DNA of 64,000 nt from Segatella copri (GTDB lineage: Bacteria > Bacteroidota > Bacteroidia > Bacteroidales > Bacteroidaceae), in assembly GCF_026015295.1 (NCBI RefSeq), contig NZ_JAPDUW010000001.1, forward strand, positions 3,123,501-3,187,500, in the 5' to 3' direction. The notes beneath the pieces were generated by a model, which had not been told where the DNA came from, did not search any database, and was given only the letters and a program-made list of their open reading frames with translations. The translations under genes and the position numbers were made by a program. Each line of letters opens with the position of its first letter. Position 1 is the first letter of the stretch. Positions 1-8,056 of this stretch are shown here, in pieces.

Positions 1-1358
1 ATCGGGAAATGAAGAAATACACCGGAGTGCTTCATCCTTATAACTTCGAAGTTTTCCGCCGTCGTCTGGCTGCAGCCGGAATGCTCTCTCAGGCAGATGA
101 TTTCCACAAGGCTTCGGGTTTATGGAGCGTGAAACTCTATAAAGCCGATATAGAAATGGATTTGAGAACCCGGAATATGGCGGGCTTCCAACTCCTCGAT
201 ATTCAGGATTATCCCGGTCAGGGAAGTGCTTTCGTAGGCATCCTGGATGCGTTTATGGAGAGCAAGGGAATCACTACGCCCGAGGAATGGCGCCAGTGGT
301 GCTCGCCTGTGGTTCCTCTGCTGGAAATGAAGAAGTTCTGCTTCGAGGACGGCGAGAAGATTCAGGCTAAGGTAAAGGTAGCCAATTATGGCGGTTCTTC
401 GCTGAAGGGCAAGAAACTGAAATGGCATCTGGCTGCCGAGAACGGATTATTCTGTATGGATGATGGAACTTTCAGCACCAAGGATGGTGAAGTGAGAAAG
501 AATGTGGGCGACTTGATGGCTGAGGATGAGGGAGTATTGAACATCTTTTCATACGATGAAGGTTTGGTGGATGTGGGTGAACTGAATGGTGTTTTCCACG
601 TGCAGAAACCTGCCAAGCTGCTTCTTACATTAAATATTGAAGGAACGGAGGCAAGAAACTCCTACGAACTATGGGTTTATCCGAAGAAGGCGATGGAAAA
701 GAAGGGCGTCATCATTGCCAGAGATTTGAATCAGGAAGTAGTGAAAGTATTGGTAAAGGGCGGAAAGGTGCTTTGGATGCCTACGGCTTCCAGCCATTTT
801 GTGGCTGCCGATGATACGCTTTCGCAGGCAGATAATGCTACTCCTTATACTGTGGGTGGACTCTTCCAGACCGATTACTGGAATTATCGCATGTTCAAGA
901 CCATCTGCGAGAACAACAAGAAGAAGGTTTCTCCAGGAACCCTGGGTATTTTGACGAATCCGGAGCATCCGATATTCAAGGGATTCCCTACGGAGATGCA
1001 CACCAACTGGCAATGGTTCCCAGTTATCAAGGAATCGCATCCGCTGGTGCTTGACAACTTCGCCAAGGATTATCGCCCGATAGTTCAGGTGATAGATAAT
1101 ATCGAGCGGAATCATAAGTTGGGTTTGGTGATGGAATGGAAGGTGGGAGCCGGAAAGCTCCTCGTCTGCATGAGCGATTTGGAAAAGGCTGCCAAATACC
1201 CGGAAGGCAAGGCTTTCTATCAGAGTGTAATTGGTTACATGCGCTCTGCCGATTTCAATCCATCTGCAGAAATAACGGTGGATGAATTGAAGAAGAAACT
1301 CGCAGAAGAGCCTAGAAAGATTACGATGAAGGAATTGAATAATATCTCGCAATATTAG
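1..1358 (+). CDS. C-terminal part of a GH2-like glycosidase (5' end outside window)
   Basis: The frame is open from the first bases (R-E-M-K-K-Y), so the ATG at 9 is internal and the gene begins upstream of the window. The visible ~450 residues begin with a segment containing GFQLLDIQDYPGQGSAFVG, which resembles the region after the acid/base part of the TIM barrel in Bacteroidetes glycoside hydrolase family 2 proteins. Beta-sandwich-like segments follow (residues ~105-230), then a C-terminal domain with a conserved-looking LVMEWKVGAGKLLVC stretch. The substrate cannot be told; beta-galactosidase or beta-glucuronidase-type activities are typical. The end at TAG 1358 is followed by a strong hairpin. 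The family call rests on remembered motif style, not on an alignment. Confidence 0.55.
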   Translation, partial: REMKKYTGVLHPYNFEVFRRRLAAAGMLSQADDFHKASGLWSVKLYKADIEMDLRTRNMAGFQLLDIQDYPGQGSAFVGILDAFMESKGITTPEEWRQWCSPVVPLLEMKKFCFEDGEKIQAKVKVANYGGSSLKGKKLKWHLAAENGLFCMDDGTFSTKDGEVRKNVGDLMAEDEGVLNIFSYDEGLVDVGELNGVFHVQKPAKLLLTLNIEGTEARNSYELWVYPKKAMEKKGVIIARDLNQEVVKVLVKGGKVLWMPTASSHFVAADDTLSQADNATPYTVGGLFQTDYWNYRMFKTICENNKKKVSPGTLGILTNPEHPIFKGFPTEMHTNWQWFPVIKESHPLVLDNFAKDYRPIVQVIDNIERNHKLGLVMEWKVGAGKLLVCMSDLEKAAKYPEGKAFYQSVIGYMRSADFNPSAEITVDELKKKLAEEPRKITMKELNNISQY

Positions 1359-1380
1359 TTGCGAACCTATAAGAAAAATC

Positions 1381-1437
1381 AAGAGCGGAAAGCCGGGAGT
1401 TAACAGGTTAACAGTTAACAGCTGATTTTCCGCTCTT
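1381..1437. terminator. bidirectional terminator between convergent genes
   Basis: A perfect 11-bp stem AAGAGCGGAAA (1381-1391) pairs with TTTCCGCTCTT (1427-1437), with A-rich 5' and T-rich 3' flanks. It serves the + strand glycosidase and possibly the S46 gene on the other strand. The 35-nt loop carries a GTTAAC-rich 26-bp block that recurs exactly at 52429-52454. Confidence 0.8.
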
Positions 1438-1511
1438 TTTATATTATCCTGAGACTAATCTTTATCCCAGGATAAACCTTTATATCATCTCTGTTGATTC
1501 AGAGATAGAAT

Positions 1512-3653
1512 TTACTTCGCATTGATCTCCTTCAAGAGGCGGTCTGCGTGTCCCCACTTATCCATCAGGTAGAGCACGTAGCGAATATCCACGCCAATGC
1601 AGCGAGCCAGGCGCTTGTCGAAGTTAATGTCAGAGCTGAGGCTGTCCCAGTTGCCATCGAAGGCAAGACCAATCAACTCACCCTTACCATTGAACATAGG
1701 GCTACCAGAGTTACCACCGGTAATATCGTTGTTGGTGAGGAAGCAGAGCTGCATCTTGCCAGTCGTCTTATCCTGGTACTTGCCGAAATCCTTCTCAGAG
1801 AGAAGCTCGTGCATGATAGGCTCAGCGTAGTAATCGATGAACTTATCGCCCTGCTTCATCTTCTCAACGAGGCTCTCGGCTGTGGTATAATAGCCAGATG
1901 GCTTACCACCGAGGTCGAAACCGCCTACCTGACCGTAGCTCAATCGCATGGTGAAGTTGGCGTCGCTGTAGTGAGGCATGTCTTCCTCCATACGGAGCTT
2001 GGCAGCGCAGAGGTACTTCTCCTGCTCGGCGATGCTATCGTTGATGCTGCCCATCTGAGCAGCGAAATCTGCAAATACATCGTTCAAATCCATACCGAAG
2101 CTTACGCCTGGATCCTTCTCATATCCCTTCTTGTTGAAATAGAGCTTGGCGCCCTTCTTCATGATGAGCGACTTCTCCCAGAGATAATCCACATACTTGG
2201 CGTAGTTGCCGCCAAACTCAGCGTCGATGGTCTTGTAGAACTTAGGCAACCACTTGCTGTCTACGTGCTCCTTGTAGTTCTTCAGAAGGGTAGCGAGCAC
2301 TTCCTTATCGAGCGCCATATCCCATTCTGCAGAGTTATCTTCAAACTCATGATACTGCTTCTTCTTGTTCTTCTCAGGACCCTTCACCTCCATGTTGGTC
2401 TGGAGCTTGATGGCACGGGTAGAGAACTCGATATTGCTTCTTCTTGTGAAAGATTCAGCGAAGTTGGTCCAGGCGTATTTCACGTCTGCGCTCTCCTTGT
2501 AGAGCTTGGCGAGCTTGTCGAAATCTACCTTGTGGGCGAGGTCGTTGGCTGCCTTGGCTGTATCCTGCCAAGCACGGAGACGGGTTTCGTACTCACGCTT
2601 CAGATTCACGATGCCGATAGAGTCGATACACTTGTTCATACCGATGGAGTTCTTCCAGTAGTTGGAGCTCTGGGCGTACTTGCTGTCATACTTGATGCGC
2701 ACAGCCTCGTCGGCACGCATGTGCTTCTGCATCACCTCCTGCTTTACGCCACGAACCTGGGCACGAGGAGTATTCTCAGCATCGCGCATAGTCTGGATTC
2801 CGTAGCTTGAAAGATAGCGCTCTGTGCTGCCTGGGTAACCCATGGTCATCGCATAGTCGCCATCCTTATAACCCTGGAGAGAAACCTGAGCCCAACGCTT
2901 TGGATGATAAGGCACATTGTCCTTGCTGTAGGCAGCAGGACCGTTGGTCTTAGGGTCGGCATAGATGCGGAATACAGAGAAGTCGCAGGTCTGGCGAGGC
3001 CACATCCAGTTGTCGGTATCGCCACCAAACTTACCCATAGACTTTGGTACGGTGAAAACCAGACGCAGGTCGGTGAAGTCGCGATAGGTAGTAGCGTACC
3101 ATTTGTTGCCCTCGTAGAAAGGCTGAACGGTGATATGAAGGGTAGAATCGTTCTTCTTCGCCTCTTTGGTCATCTCGTTCTCCAGAGAATCGATGAGTTC
3201 ATCGCGCTTCTTGTTGTCGAGTTTCTCGTATCCGAGGCTCATCACCTTATCGGTTACATCCTTCTGCTCAACCATAAAGCTGACGAACATATTCTCGTTA
3301 GGCAATTCCTCTGCGTATGATTTTGCAAAGAAACCGTTGAGCATGTAGTCGTGCTCCACGGTAGAGTGGCTTCTGATAGCCTCGAAACCGCAATGGTGGT
3401 TGGTAAATACCAAACCGTCTGGAGAAACGACTACGCCCGAGCAATAGCCCGAGAAGTTTACCACAGCATTCTTCAAGGCGTTCTCGCCGTTGTAGAGCTG
3501 GTCGTAAGTCATACTGAAGCCTTCGCGCTGCATCATCTCATATACAGCGTTAGGCAAGTTGTAAATCGTCCACATTCCCTCGTCAGCGTGAGCGGTGTTG
3601 ATTCCGCAGAACGCCATGATAGAGGCGATAAGGACCGTTGCTTTTTTCTTCAT
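1512..3653 (-). CDS. dpp7: S46 family dipeptidyl-peptidase, DPP7-like
   Basis: Secreted serine dipeptidyl-peptidase that releases dipeptides from the N-termini of oligopeptides in the periplasm. Residues 1-23 form a clear signal peptide ending in AHA. The chymotrypsin-like catalytic parts are visible: His in NHHCG (~87), Asp in the FGGDTDNWMW region, and Ser in GGNSGSP (~649). The length of 713 residues is normal for S46. Eighteen residues after the catalytic Ser lies Gly in FDGNW. In this family Gly there is typical of DPP7 (hydrophobic P1) and Arg of DPP11 (acidic P1), so DPP7-type specificity is inferred. The C-terminus VDIRYVLYLMDKW is also typical of the family. The gene symbol is by analogy to Porphyromonas. 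Confidence 0.9.
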   Translation of the reverse strand: MKKKATVLIASIMAFCGINTAHADEGMWTIYNLPNAVYEMMQREGFSMTYDQLYNGENALKNAVVNFSGYCSGVVVSPDGLVFTNHHCGFEAIRSHSTVEHDYMLNGFFAKSYAEELPNENMFVSFMVEQKDVTDKVMSLGYEKLDNKKRDELIDSLENEMTKEAKKNDSTLHITVQPFYEGNKWYATTYRDFTDLRLVFTVPKSMGKFGGDTDNWMWPRQTCDFSVFRIYADPKTNGPAAYSKDNVPYHPKRWAQVSLQGYKDGDYAMTMGYPGSTERYLSSYGIQTMRDAENTPRAQVRGVKQEVMQKHMRADEAVRIKYDSKYAQSSNYWKNSIGMNKCIDSIGIVNLKREYETRLRAWQDTAKAANDLAHKVDFDKLAKLYKESADVKYAWTNFAESFTRRSNIEFSTRAIKLQTNMEVKGPEKNKKKQYHEFEDNSAEWDMALDKEVLATLLKNYKEHVDSKWLPKFYKTIDAEFGGNYAKYVDYLWEKSLIMKKGAKLYFNKKGYEKDPGVSFGMDLNDVFADFAAQMGSINDSIAEQEKYLCAAKLRMEEDMPHYSDANFTMRLSYGQVGGFDLGGKPSGYYTTAESLVEKMKQGDKFIDYYAEPIMHELLSEKDFGKYQDKTTGKMQLCFLTNNDITGGNSGSPMFNGKGELIGLAFDGNWDSLSSDINFDKRLARCIGVDIRYVLYLMDKWGHADRLLKEINAK

Positions 3654-3686
3654 TACTTGTTTTTGTTTTCTATTTTTATTATGATG

Positions 3687-4034
3687 TTATTTATTCTTTT
3701 TCTTATACCCTTCTTTCCAAGTCTTTGCCTGTTCTGTCATTCGATATTGCTGGCGTGGATGTCTTGGGGTGTTTGGGTATTTCCTTTCAATAGCTTTTTC
3801 TGAGAGGGCAGCGTTTAAATATAGTTCACTAAAACTTTTTCTGTCCTTTAGTCCGATTGAACCCATAATTTCCGCAGATGTCATATATTCATCGTTAAAG
3901 GATAGAATAAGAGTCTCCACATGTTGACTGAACTTGTGGGGTACTTGTGGGGTACTTGAGGATAGCTTGCGGGGTACTTGTGGGGTACCTATTCTTGGCT
4001 GCTCTTTCCATTCATCAGTCGGCCGGATATGCAA
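3687..4034 (-). pseudogene. C-terminal winged-helix remnant of a Fic or AlbA-type protein
   Basis: The last ~75 residues (SFNDEYMTSAEIMGSIGLKD to the end) look like the winged-helix tail found at the C-terminus of Fic-family and AlbA_2/ATPase proteins, including the YPNTPRHPRQQYRMTE motif. A similar tail occurs in the gene at 29981-30478 (YPDKPRHPKQRYYLSE). Upstream is a linker coded by short repeats of ACTTGTGGGGT (+ strand, 3931-3989). It overlaps, in another frame, the 3' end of the Fic-like N-terminal remnant at 3989-4267. The simplest reading is one original gene that lost its catalytic middle and shifted frame. Independent translation cannot be excluded. Confidence 0.55.
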
Positions 4035-4267
4035 ATCGTCTTGCTCTGATAGTAAGAGTTAATCAGTTTTCTGGTTTCATCCAGAGTGATTTCTCCTTCG
4101 ATGTTTCGTTTAGCCACATCTACGAGATACGCCGACGGTTGCAGCCCATCTACAGCCTGCAATCCGATAGCCGTCTTCCAGTTCTCGGCGCTTTCCTTCT
4201 GCGAAGGTTCTCCTTGTCGAAGATATTCATCGAAGGATGCGAACTCGTTGATATTATCTTTATTCAT
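3989..4267 (-). pseudogene. N-terminal VbhA-antitoxin-like segment of a degraded Fic gene
   Basis: The 92 residues contain WKTAIGLQAVDGLQPSAYLV and NIEGEITLDETRKLINSYY, which resemble the antitoxin-helix N-terminus that precedes the Fic AMPylation domain in Bacteroidetes Fic proteins (VbhA-like). After SYYQSKT the sequence loses resemblance and stops within 15 codons. No Fic core motif (HPFxxGNGR) is present in any frame before the winged-helix remnant at 3687-4034. It could also persist as a free-standing small antitoxin. Family memory only; no search was done. Confidence 0.5.
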
Positions 4268-4305
4268 AGATGTAATGCTTGATATTTAACTTTGCAAAGT
4301 TACGA

Positions 4306-4839
4306 CTATTTCCCGAATTTTCCAAGGCTTCGCTTGATTTTCTTCATAATTTGCTTTTTTGCCGATAACATTCCTGGTGATAGAGCCTCCTGCTCCAGCA
4401 TATCCAGAGCCATTCTTAACTCTTCGAGGAGTTCGGGATAGTATTTCATCTGCTCGTAGGCGAGCTTCATGCAGTAGCAGCGGATGGCGTAGGGCTGGGA
4501 ACAGGCGGTAATCTTGGCGATGCAGAAATCGATGAAATCAGAACGGAGTGATTCTTCCTCGAATGGCTGACGGAGAAGGAGTTGGAGCATCAGGCGGCGC
4601 TTGGTCTCATTCTTCTCTACGAGAACTCGGTCTATTAAGTCATCGTGCTTGGCATAGAGCCACTCGTTGTTCTGCATGTCGAAATGAGTGAATACCCACA
4701 GGGCATTTGTGGATATTCGCTCGTCCTCATCAAATGTTAGTTGATAAAGATGAGCTTTTTTACGGTTATTGCCATGGGTAAGAATACAAATCTCATAGAT
4801 GTCATCCATGCAAAGTTTCTTATTCAGTTTCTTCCTCAT
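4306..4839 (-). CDS. small helical-repeat (HEAT-like) protein of unknown function
   Basis: A 177-residue protein, almost entirely predicted amphipathic helices, with repeated motifs of about 35 residues (DERISTNALWVFTHF; ETKRRLMLQLLLRQPF; QPYAIRCYCMKLAYEQM) that resemble HEAT or ARM repeats. There is no signal peptide and no catalytic motif. The basic C-terminus (KKQIMKKIKRSLGK) is notable. It ends close to the Fic remnant and starts 12 bp after the stop of the ATPase at 4851-6182, so co-transcription with that ATPase is likely. Function unknown; a protein-binding scaffold is the most that can be inferred. Confidence 0.7.
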   Translation of the reverse strand: MRKKLNKKLCMDDIYEICILTHGNNRKKAHLYQLTFDEDERISTNALWVFTHFDMQNNEWLYAKHDDLIDRVLVEKNETKRRLMLQLLLRQPFEEESLRSDFIDFCIAKITACSQPYAIRCYCMKLAYEQMKYYPELLEELRMALDMLEQEALSPGMLSAKKQIMKKIKRSLGKFGK

Positions 4840-4850
4840 GCTTCTATGGC

Positions 4851-6182
4851 TTATTTGATGATGAAACTCTTCTCTACCTTGTGTTTAACAAATTCTCTAG
4901 CTGCGAATAGTGGTACATTTTCCATCCATTTTTGGTCTTGGAAACCTCGCATGGAGAAACGGATACCTTTGAGATGATAGGAGGCAAAATCGTGAGTGAT
5001 AAATGCTGCTAGTGATTTTGCCTTTACATTCTCCTCAGCCTTTACTTCTATTGGTAAGATTTCGCTGCCGGCTTGTACCATGAAATCAATTTCTTGGGTA
5101 GAGCTTGGCTTACTGTAATAATATATGGGTAAGTAAGGAAGAGATTTCAGCTGTTGAAGCACGAAATTCTCAGTAAACGCCCCCTTGTATTCGCTAAACA
5201 CGTTGTTGCCAATGAGAATCTGGTCAGGTTGTGCCATTGTGAGTGCTCCCAACAAACCTACATCAAGCACATATAATTTGAAAGCATCCATGTCTGCATA
5301 GAATTTTAATGGAGATTTGGCATCTCTTGTTCTTTCTACCTTATGGACGAGTCCTGCGTCAATGAGCCATTGTATTGCAATCTCGAAATCTTTAGCCCTA
5401 GCTCCTTTTCTTATTGCACCATAGATGAACTTCTTGTTCTCGCGAGCCAGTTGGGCTGGGATTGATTGCCATACCATTCTTACTCTTTGTGTCTGTTCTT
5501 CGGTGTGTTTGCTGATATCTGCCTCGTATGCATTCAAGATGTTTTGTTGAATTTGCCTTACTTGCATTGGGTTGTGATTTTGTGTAAATTCCAATACTGC
5601 TTCGGGCATACCTCCAACAAAGTAGTATCGTCGAAGGTATTCTATGAATTTTGGGGCGAGGCTGTTGATAAGTTCCTTATCTCCGCTTTGCAATAAATCC
5701 AAAAGTTGTTTCTCTCCATTGGCAAGTAGAAATTCCTCATAAGTCATGGGGTAGAGGTGCATGATGTCAACTTTACCGACAGGGAAGGATTCTCCTTTCA
5801 TGTTCATGACACCGAGCAATGATCCTGCTACGATGATATGCAATTCTGGCTTGTCTTCACAGAAATATTTCAGCGAGGACAAAACAGGTGGAATCTCTTG
5901 TATCTCATCGAGAAATACAAGGGTCTTGCCAGGAGTGATGTCTTGGTGTGCATAAGCAGCAAGGCCGATGGAAAGTCTTTCTGCATTTGCGTCACCTTGA
6001 AAAAGTTGAGCAATGCTTTTGTTTTTGTAACAGTTGATGTAAACCATATTCTCAAATTCGTTGTTGCCAAACTCTTTGATGATATAGGTCTTGCCAACTT
6101 GTCTTGCTCCATACATGATGAGTGGCTTCCTGTTACTGGATAATTTCCAGTCTTTCAGATGGTTGTATATGAATCTTTTCAT
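4851..6182 (-). CDS. AAA family ATPase with C-terminal DUF4143 domain
   Basis: The start is taken at the ATG 6182 (MKRFIYNHLKDWK). An in-frame ATG at 6224 would add 14 residues encoded by the repeat-bearing leader and is less likely. The N-terminus has Walker A GARQVGKT (near residue 27) and Walker B LVFLDEIQEIP, followed by the arginine-rich region of AAA_14 ATPases. The C-terminus is the DUF4143 domain, ending in a restriction-endonuclease-like core (STQEIDFMVQAGSEILPIEVK). These are common, multi-copy genes in Bacteroidetes with no settled function; defence or DNA-transaction roles are speculative. A TATCTTTG promoter box lies ~100 bp upstream, and the leader between carries three 12-mers 33 bp apart. 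Confidence 0.88.
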   Translation of the reverse strand: MKRFIYNHLKDWKLSSNRKPLIMYGARQVGKTYIIKEFGNNEFENMVYINCYKNKSIAQLFQGDANAERLSIGLAAYAHQDITPGKTLVFLDEIQEIPPVLSSLKYFCEDKPELHIIVAGSLLGVMNMKGESFPVGKVDIMHLYPMTYEEFLLANGEKQLLDLLQSGDKELINSLAPKFIEYLRRYYFVGGMPEAVLEFTQNHNPMQVRQIQQNILNAYEADISKHTEEQTQRVRMVWQSIPAQLARENKKFIYGAIRKGARAKDFEIAIQWLIDAGLVHKVERTRDAKSPLKFYADMDAFKLYVLDVGLLGALTMAQPDQILIGNNVFSEYKGAFTENFVLQQLKSLPYLPIYYYSKPSSTQEIDFMVQAGSEILPIEVKAEENVKAKSLAAFITHDFASYHLKGIRFSMRGFQDQKWMENVPLFAAREFVKHKVEKSFIIK

Positions 6183-6195
6183 GTTTGCTACACTA

Positions 6196-6273
6196 TTGTG
6201 AGGGAATGATATTTGTGTCTGCACATTTTTGTGAGGGAATAATGCCTTATTACCAACACTTTTGTGAGGGAAT
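6196..6273. repeat. three 12-bp repeats with exact 33-bp period in the ATPase leader
   Basis: TTGTGAGGGAAT occurs at 6196-6207, 6229-6240 and 6262-6273 (+ strand), spaced exactly 33 bp. Relative to the ATPase gene the copies lie between its -7 box and its ATG, so they are in the 5' leader and read ATTCCCTCACAA in the mRNA. A protein operator phased on one DNA face, or an RNA-level element, are both possible. Confidence 0.8.
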
Positions 6274-6280
6274 ATTGCTG

Positions 6281-6288
6281 CAAAGATA
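6281..6288 (-). promoter_or_regulatory. Bacteroidetes -7 box for the DUF4143 ATPase
   Basis: TATCTTTG read on the minus strand, about 100 bp upstream of the ATG at 6182. No convincing -33 TTTG at the usual distance. Confidence 0.6.
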
Positions 6289-6356
6289 CTGATTTCTTTT
6301 GAAAAACCACAAAAAACGTCCTTAAAAATGTGTAAAACTGTCTTATACGTGAAAAA

Positions 6357-6519
6357 GTTGTCACCTTTAGGATGGTTAAACTAAATATGTTACTATCTAT
6401 TTTTCTTATCACTAAATGAGTTACGCATTTTTAATTTTATCACTATATGGGTTGTCAGCGAATCCCCATTATACCTAACTAGGTTACTCTTTTTAAGGAG
6501 CTATCCCTAGAAAGGTTAC
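6357..6519. repeat. six GTTAC/GTTGT-type motifs at 31-32 bp spacing inside the IS left end
   Basis: GTTGTC or GTTAC begins at 6357, 6389, 6420, 6451, 6483 and 6515, i.e. steps of 32, 31, 31, 32 and 32 bp. Several copies share a preceding CACTAnATG-like stretch. The first copy is the terminal inverted repeat itself, so the later ones look like degenerate internal copies of the transposase-binding site. Confidence 0.7.
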
Positions 6520-6560
6520 GGTGATGATATTCTTTCAAATGCAAAGATACACATTTTCAA

Positions 6561-7463
6561 CTAATTAGAAGAATTTTCCCAAGGATTTTTCCACATTTTC
6601 TGCTGTGGCCCCGCTTGAGTATGTGCAACAGATGGTGTTTGATTACCGATACTCATATGCGGTCTTTCGTCGTTATAAAACGCAATAATCCTGGTCAGTT
6701 CCTTCTTACATACTTTACGAGTAGGAATTGTCATCCTATAAAGCCATTCCGTTTTTAAAATGCCGTTTGCACGTTCTGCTATGGCATTCTCCAAAGGATC
6801 TCCTGTTTGAGTCATACTTATTTGTGAGCCATGACTTTTTAGGATAGACACATAATTCTGACTGCAATACTGGCTTCCTCTGTCAGAGTGATGGATGAGT
6901 CCTTTTGCAGTTTCTTCATCAATGCTTTTATATGCCATTTTAAGCGCTTCTAATGGATATACAGTTTCTAATGTTGGACCAACAGCCCATCCAACGATTT
7001 TATGGGAATACAGGTCTGTTATAAGCGAGAGGTAGCACACACCTTCATTGGTTTCAACATAGGTGATGTCACTTGCCCAAATCTGGTTCGGACGGGTAGG
7101 AACTACTCCCTTAATCAAGTTTGGATATTTGCGGTAATTATGGTCGGAATCTGTTGTCTTATAGCGCCTACGGCGCTTTATACGCACCATGAGCCCATGC
7201 TTACGCAGCATCTCAATAAATGCGTCACGACCAGGGAAACAGCCTGTATCCTCAAACATCTGTTTCAATATGGCATGCAACTTTACAGCTCCTAAGCCAG
7301 GATTTGACTTACGATACTCACGTGCCTTTTCAATGATGATAGACTCAATGACATCTTCAGCAAAGCCGTCAGAGACATTGCGCTTATTATATGCTTGCCG
7401 GGTGAAACCAAACAGCCCACATAGAGTGCCTAAACCTTGGCTCTGGCACTCTGTGCGGAGCAA
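6561..7463 (-). CDS. IS3-family transposase OrfB (DDE integrase domain)
   Basis: About 300 residues. The HTH_21 region includes SRNPG-like KSNPGLGAVKLHAIL, followed by the rve core. The catalytic acidic residues are visible: D in WASDITYVET, D in HHSDRGSQYCS and E in ENAIAERANGILKTEW, with the usual DDE spacing. There is no ATG at its 5' end: the ORF starts at a TTG 2 bp after the orfA stop, and its frame stays open back through the A7 tract in orfA. It is therefore probably made as an OrfAB fusion by -1 frameshifting. It appears intact. Confidence 0.93.
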   Translation of the reverse strand: MLRTECQSQGLGTLCGLFGFTRQAYNKRNVSDGFAEDVIESIIIEKAREYRKSNPGLGAVKLHAILKQMFEDTGCFPGRDAFIEMLRKHGLMVRIKRRRRYKTTDSDHNYRKYPNLIKGVVPTRPNQIWASDITYVETNEGVCYLSLITDLYSHKIVGWAVGPTLETVYPLEALKMAYKSIDEETAKGLIHHSDRGSQYCSQNYVSILKSHGSQISMTQTGDPLENAIAERANGILKTEWLYRMTIPTRKVCKKELTRIIAFYNDERPHMSIGNQTPSVAHTQAGPQQKMWKNPWENSSN

Positions 7464-7465
7464 GC

Positions 7466-7909
7466 TTACTGTTTGGTACCAGATTTTTTTCTCACAGGAA
7501 TATTGAAGGTTTCTTCTGCGAGGTCAATCATGGTGGAGAATGCCTTAGAGCGAAGCTTCTCTAACTCCAAAGCCTTGCGGAGACGCTTAATCTCTGCATC
7601 TTTCTCTTTCAACTGTTCATTTGTTGTCTTTGCCATATCGTCACGGTTTTGGTCTTCTGGCGGCAAAGATAACAAATCTTTTTCATTTAAGAACTTATCC
7701 ATCCAAGAAAATAGCACTGTACGACTGCTTATATAGTATTTCTTGATGATTTCTTCTGCTGGGAGCCCACTCTCCATATACTCTCGAACTATCATGATAC
7801 GATCATCATCTGTAAAAGAGTAGCTATTCAACTCTACCTCACGGGTCTCAAACCAACCAGTGTCCTCATTATACACACGTTCAATTCTTGTCTTACGTTT
7901 CATTGTCAC
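7466..7909 (-). CDS. IS3-family OrfA (helix-turn-helix plus leucine zipper)
   Basis: 147 residues. The helix-turn-helix region lies around residues 35-70 (MESGLPAEEIIKKYYISSRT), followed by a coiled-coil/leucine-zipper segment (NEQLKEKDAEIKRLRKALEL). This is the standard architecture of the DNA-binding OrfA of IS3 elements, used for dimerisation and for forming the OrfAB transposase. The C-terminus carries the slippery A7 run. The start ATG follows the right inverted terminus closely, so the terminal region probably also holds the promoter. Confidence 0.92.
   Translation of the reverse strand: MTMKRKTRIERVYNEDTGWFETREVELNSYSFTDDDRIMIVREYMESGLPAEEIIKKYYISSRTVLFSWMDKFLNEKDLLSLPPEDQNRDDMAKTTNEQLKEKDAEIKRLRKALELEKLRSKAFSTMIDLAEETFNIPVRKKSGTKQ
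7484..7490 (-). other. predicted -1 programmed frameshift site (A AAA AAA)
   Basis: On the minus strand the orfA codons AGA AAA AAA TCT form the heptamer A-AAA-AAA. A -1 slip gives ATC TGG TAC CAA ACA GTA AGC TTG, which is continuous with orfB and bypasses the orfA TAA. This is the classical IS3 mechanism. Confidence 0.8.
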
Positions 7910-8056
7910 TTCTGTTTGTTCCTAAGTGACAACCTTTTTCAGGGAAGTACAAACCACAAAAGGTCGTCCTTAAAAGTGTGATATTTTACAACAAGTCGAA
8001 CAAAAAAGTGCAAAAACAGCTGATATGCAAGTGCGCATACCAGCTGCTTTCTTAGT

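Larger units (their letters stand above)
6350..7941 (-). mobile_element. IS3-family insertion sequence, ~1.59 kb
   Basis: Two ORFs (OrfA HTH, OrfB DDE integrase) lie between inverted termini. The left end reads TGAAAAAGTTGTCAC, and the right end read inward is TGAAAAAGGTTGTCAC, followed on both sides by a TAGGA-like stretch. Termini beginning TG and ending CA fit IS3. No target-site duplication is visible at these boundaries (left ...ATACG, right GGGAA...), so the ends may be off by a few bases or the copy may have recombined. The element reads on the minus strand: orfA starts 32 bp inside the right end, while the left end has ~210 bp of non-coding DNA with iterated motifs. Confidence 0.85.

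Noticed and set aside
1548..2810. 420-codon open frame on the plus strand opposite the S46 gene
   Set aside because: Antisense shadow: the minus-strand protein has a signal peptide, catalytic triad and full family length, while the opposite frame has no recognisable motif.
6188..6412. 74-codon ORF with repeated YSLTK words
   Set aside because: The repeated words come from the 33-bp-spaced DNA motif in the ATPase leader, and the frame crosses the IS3 boundary.
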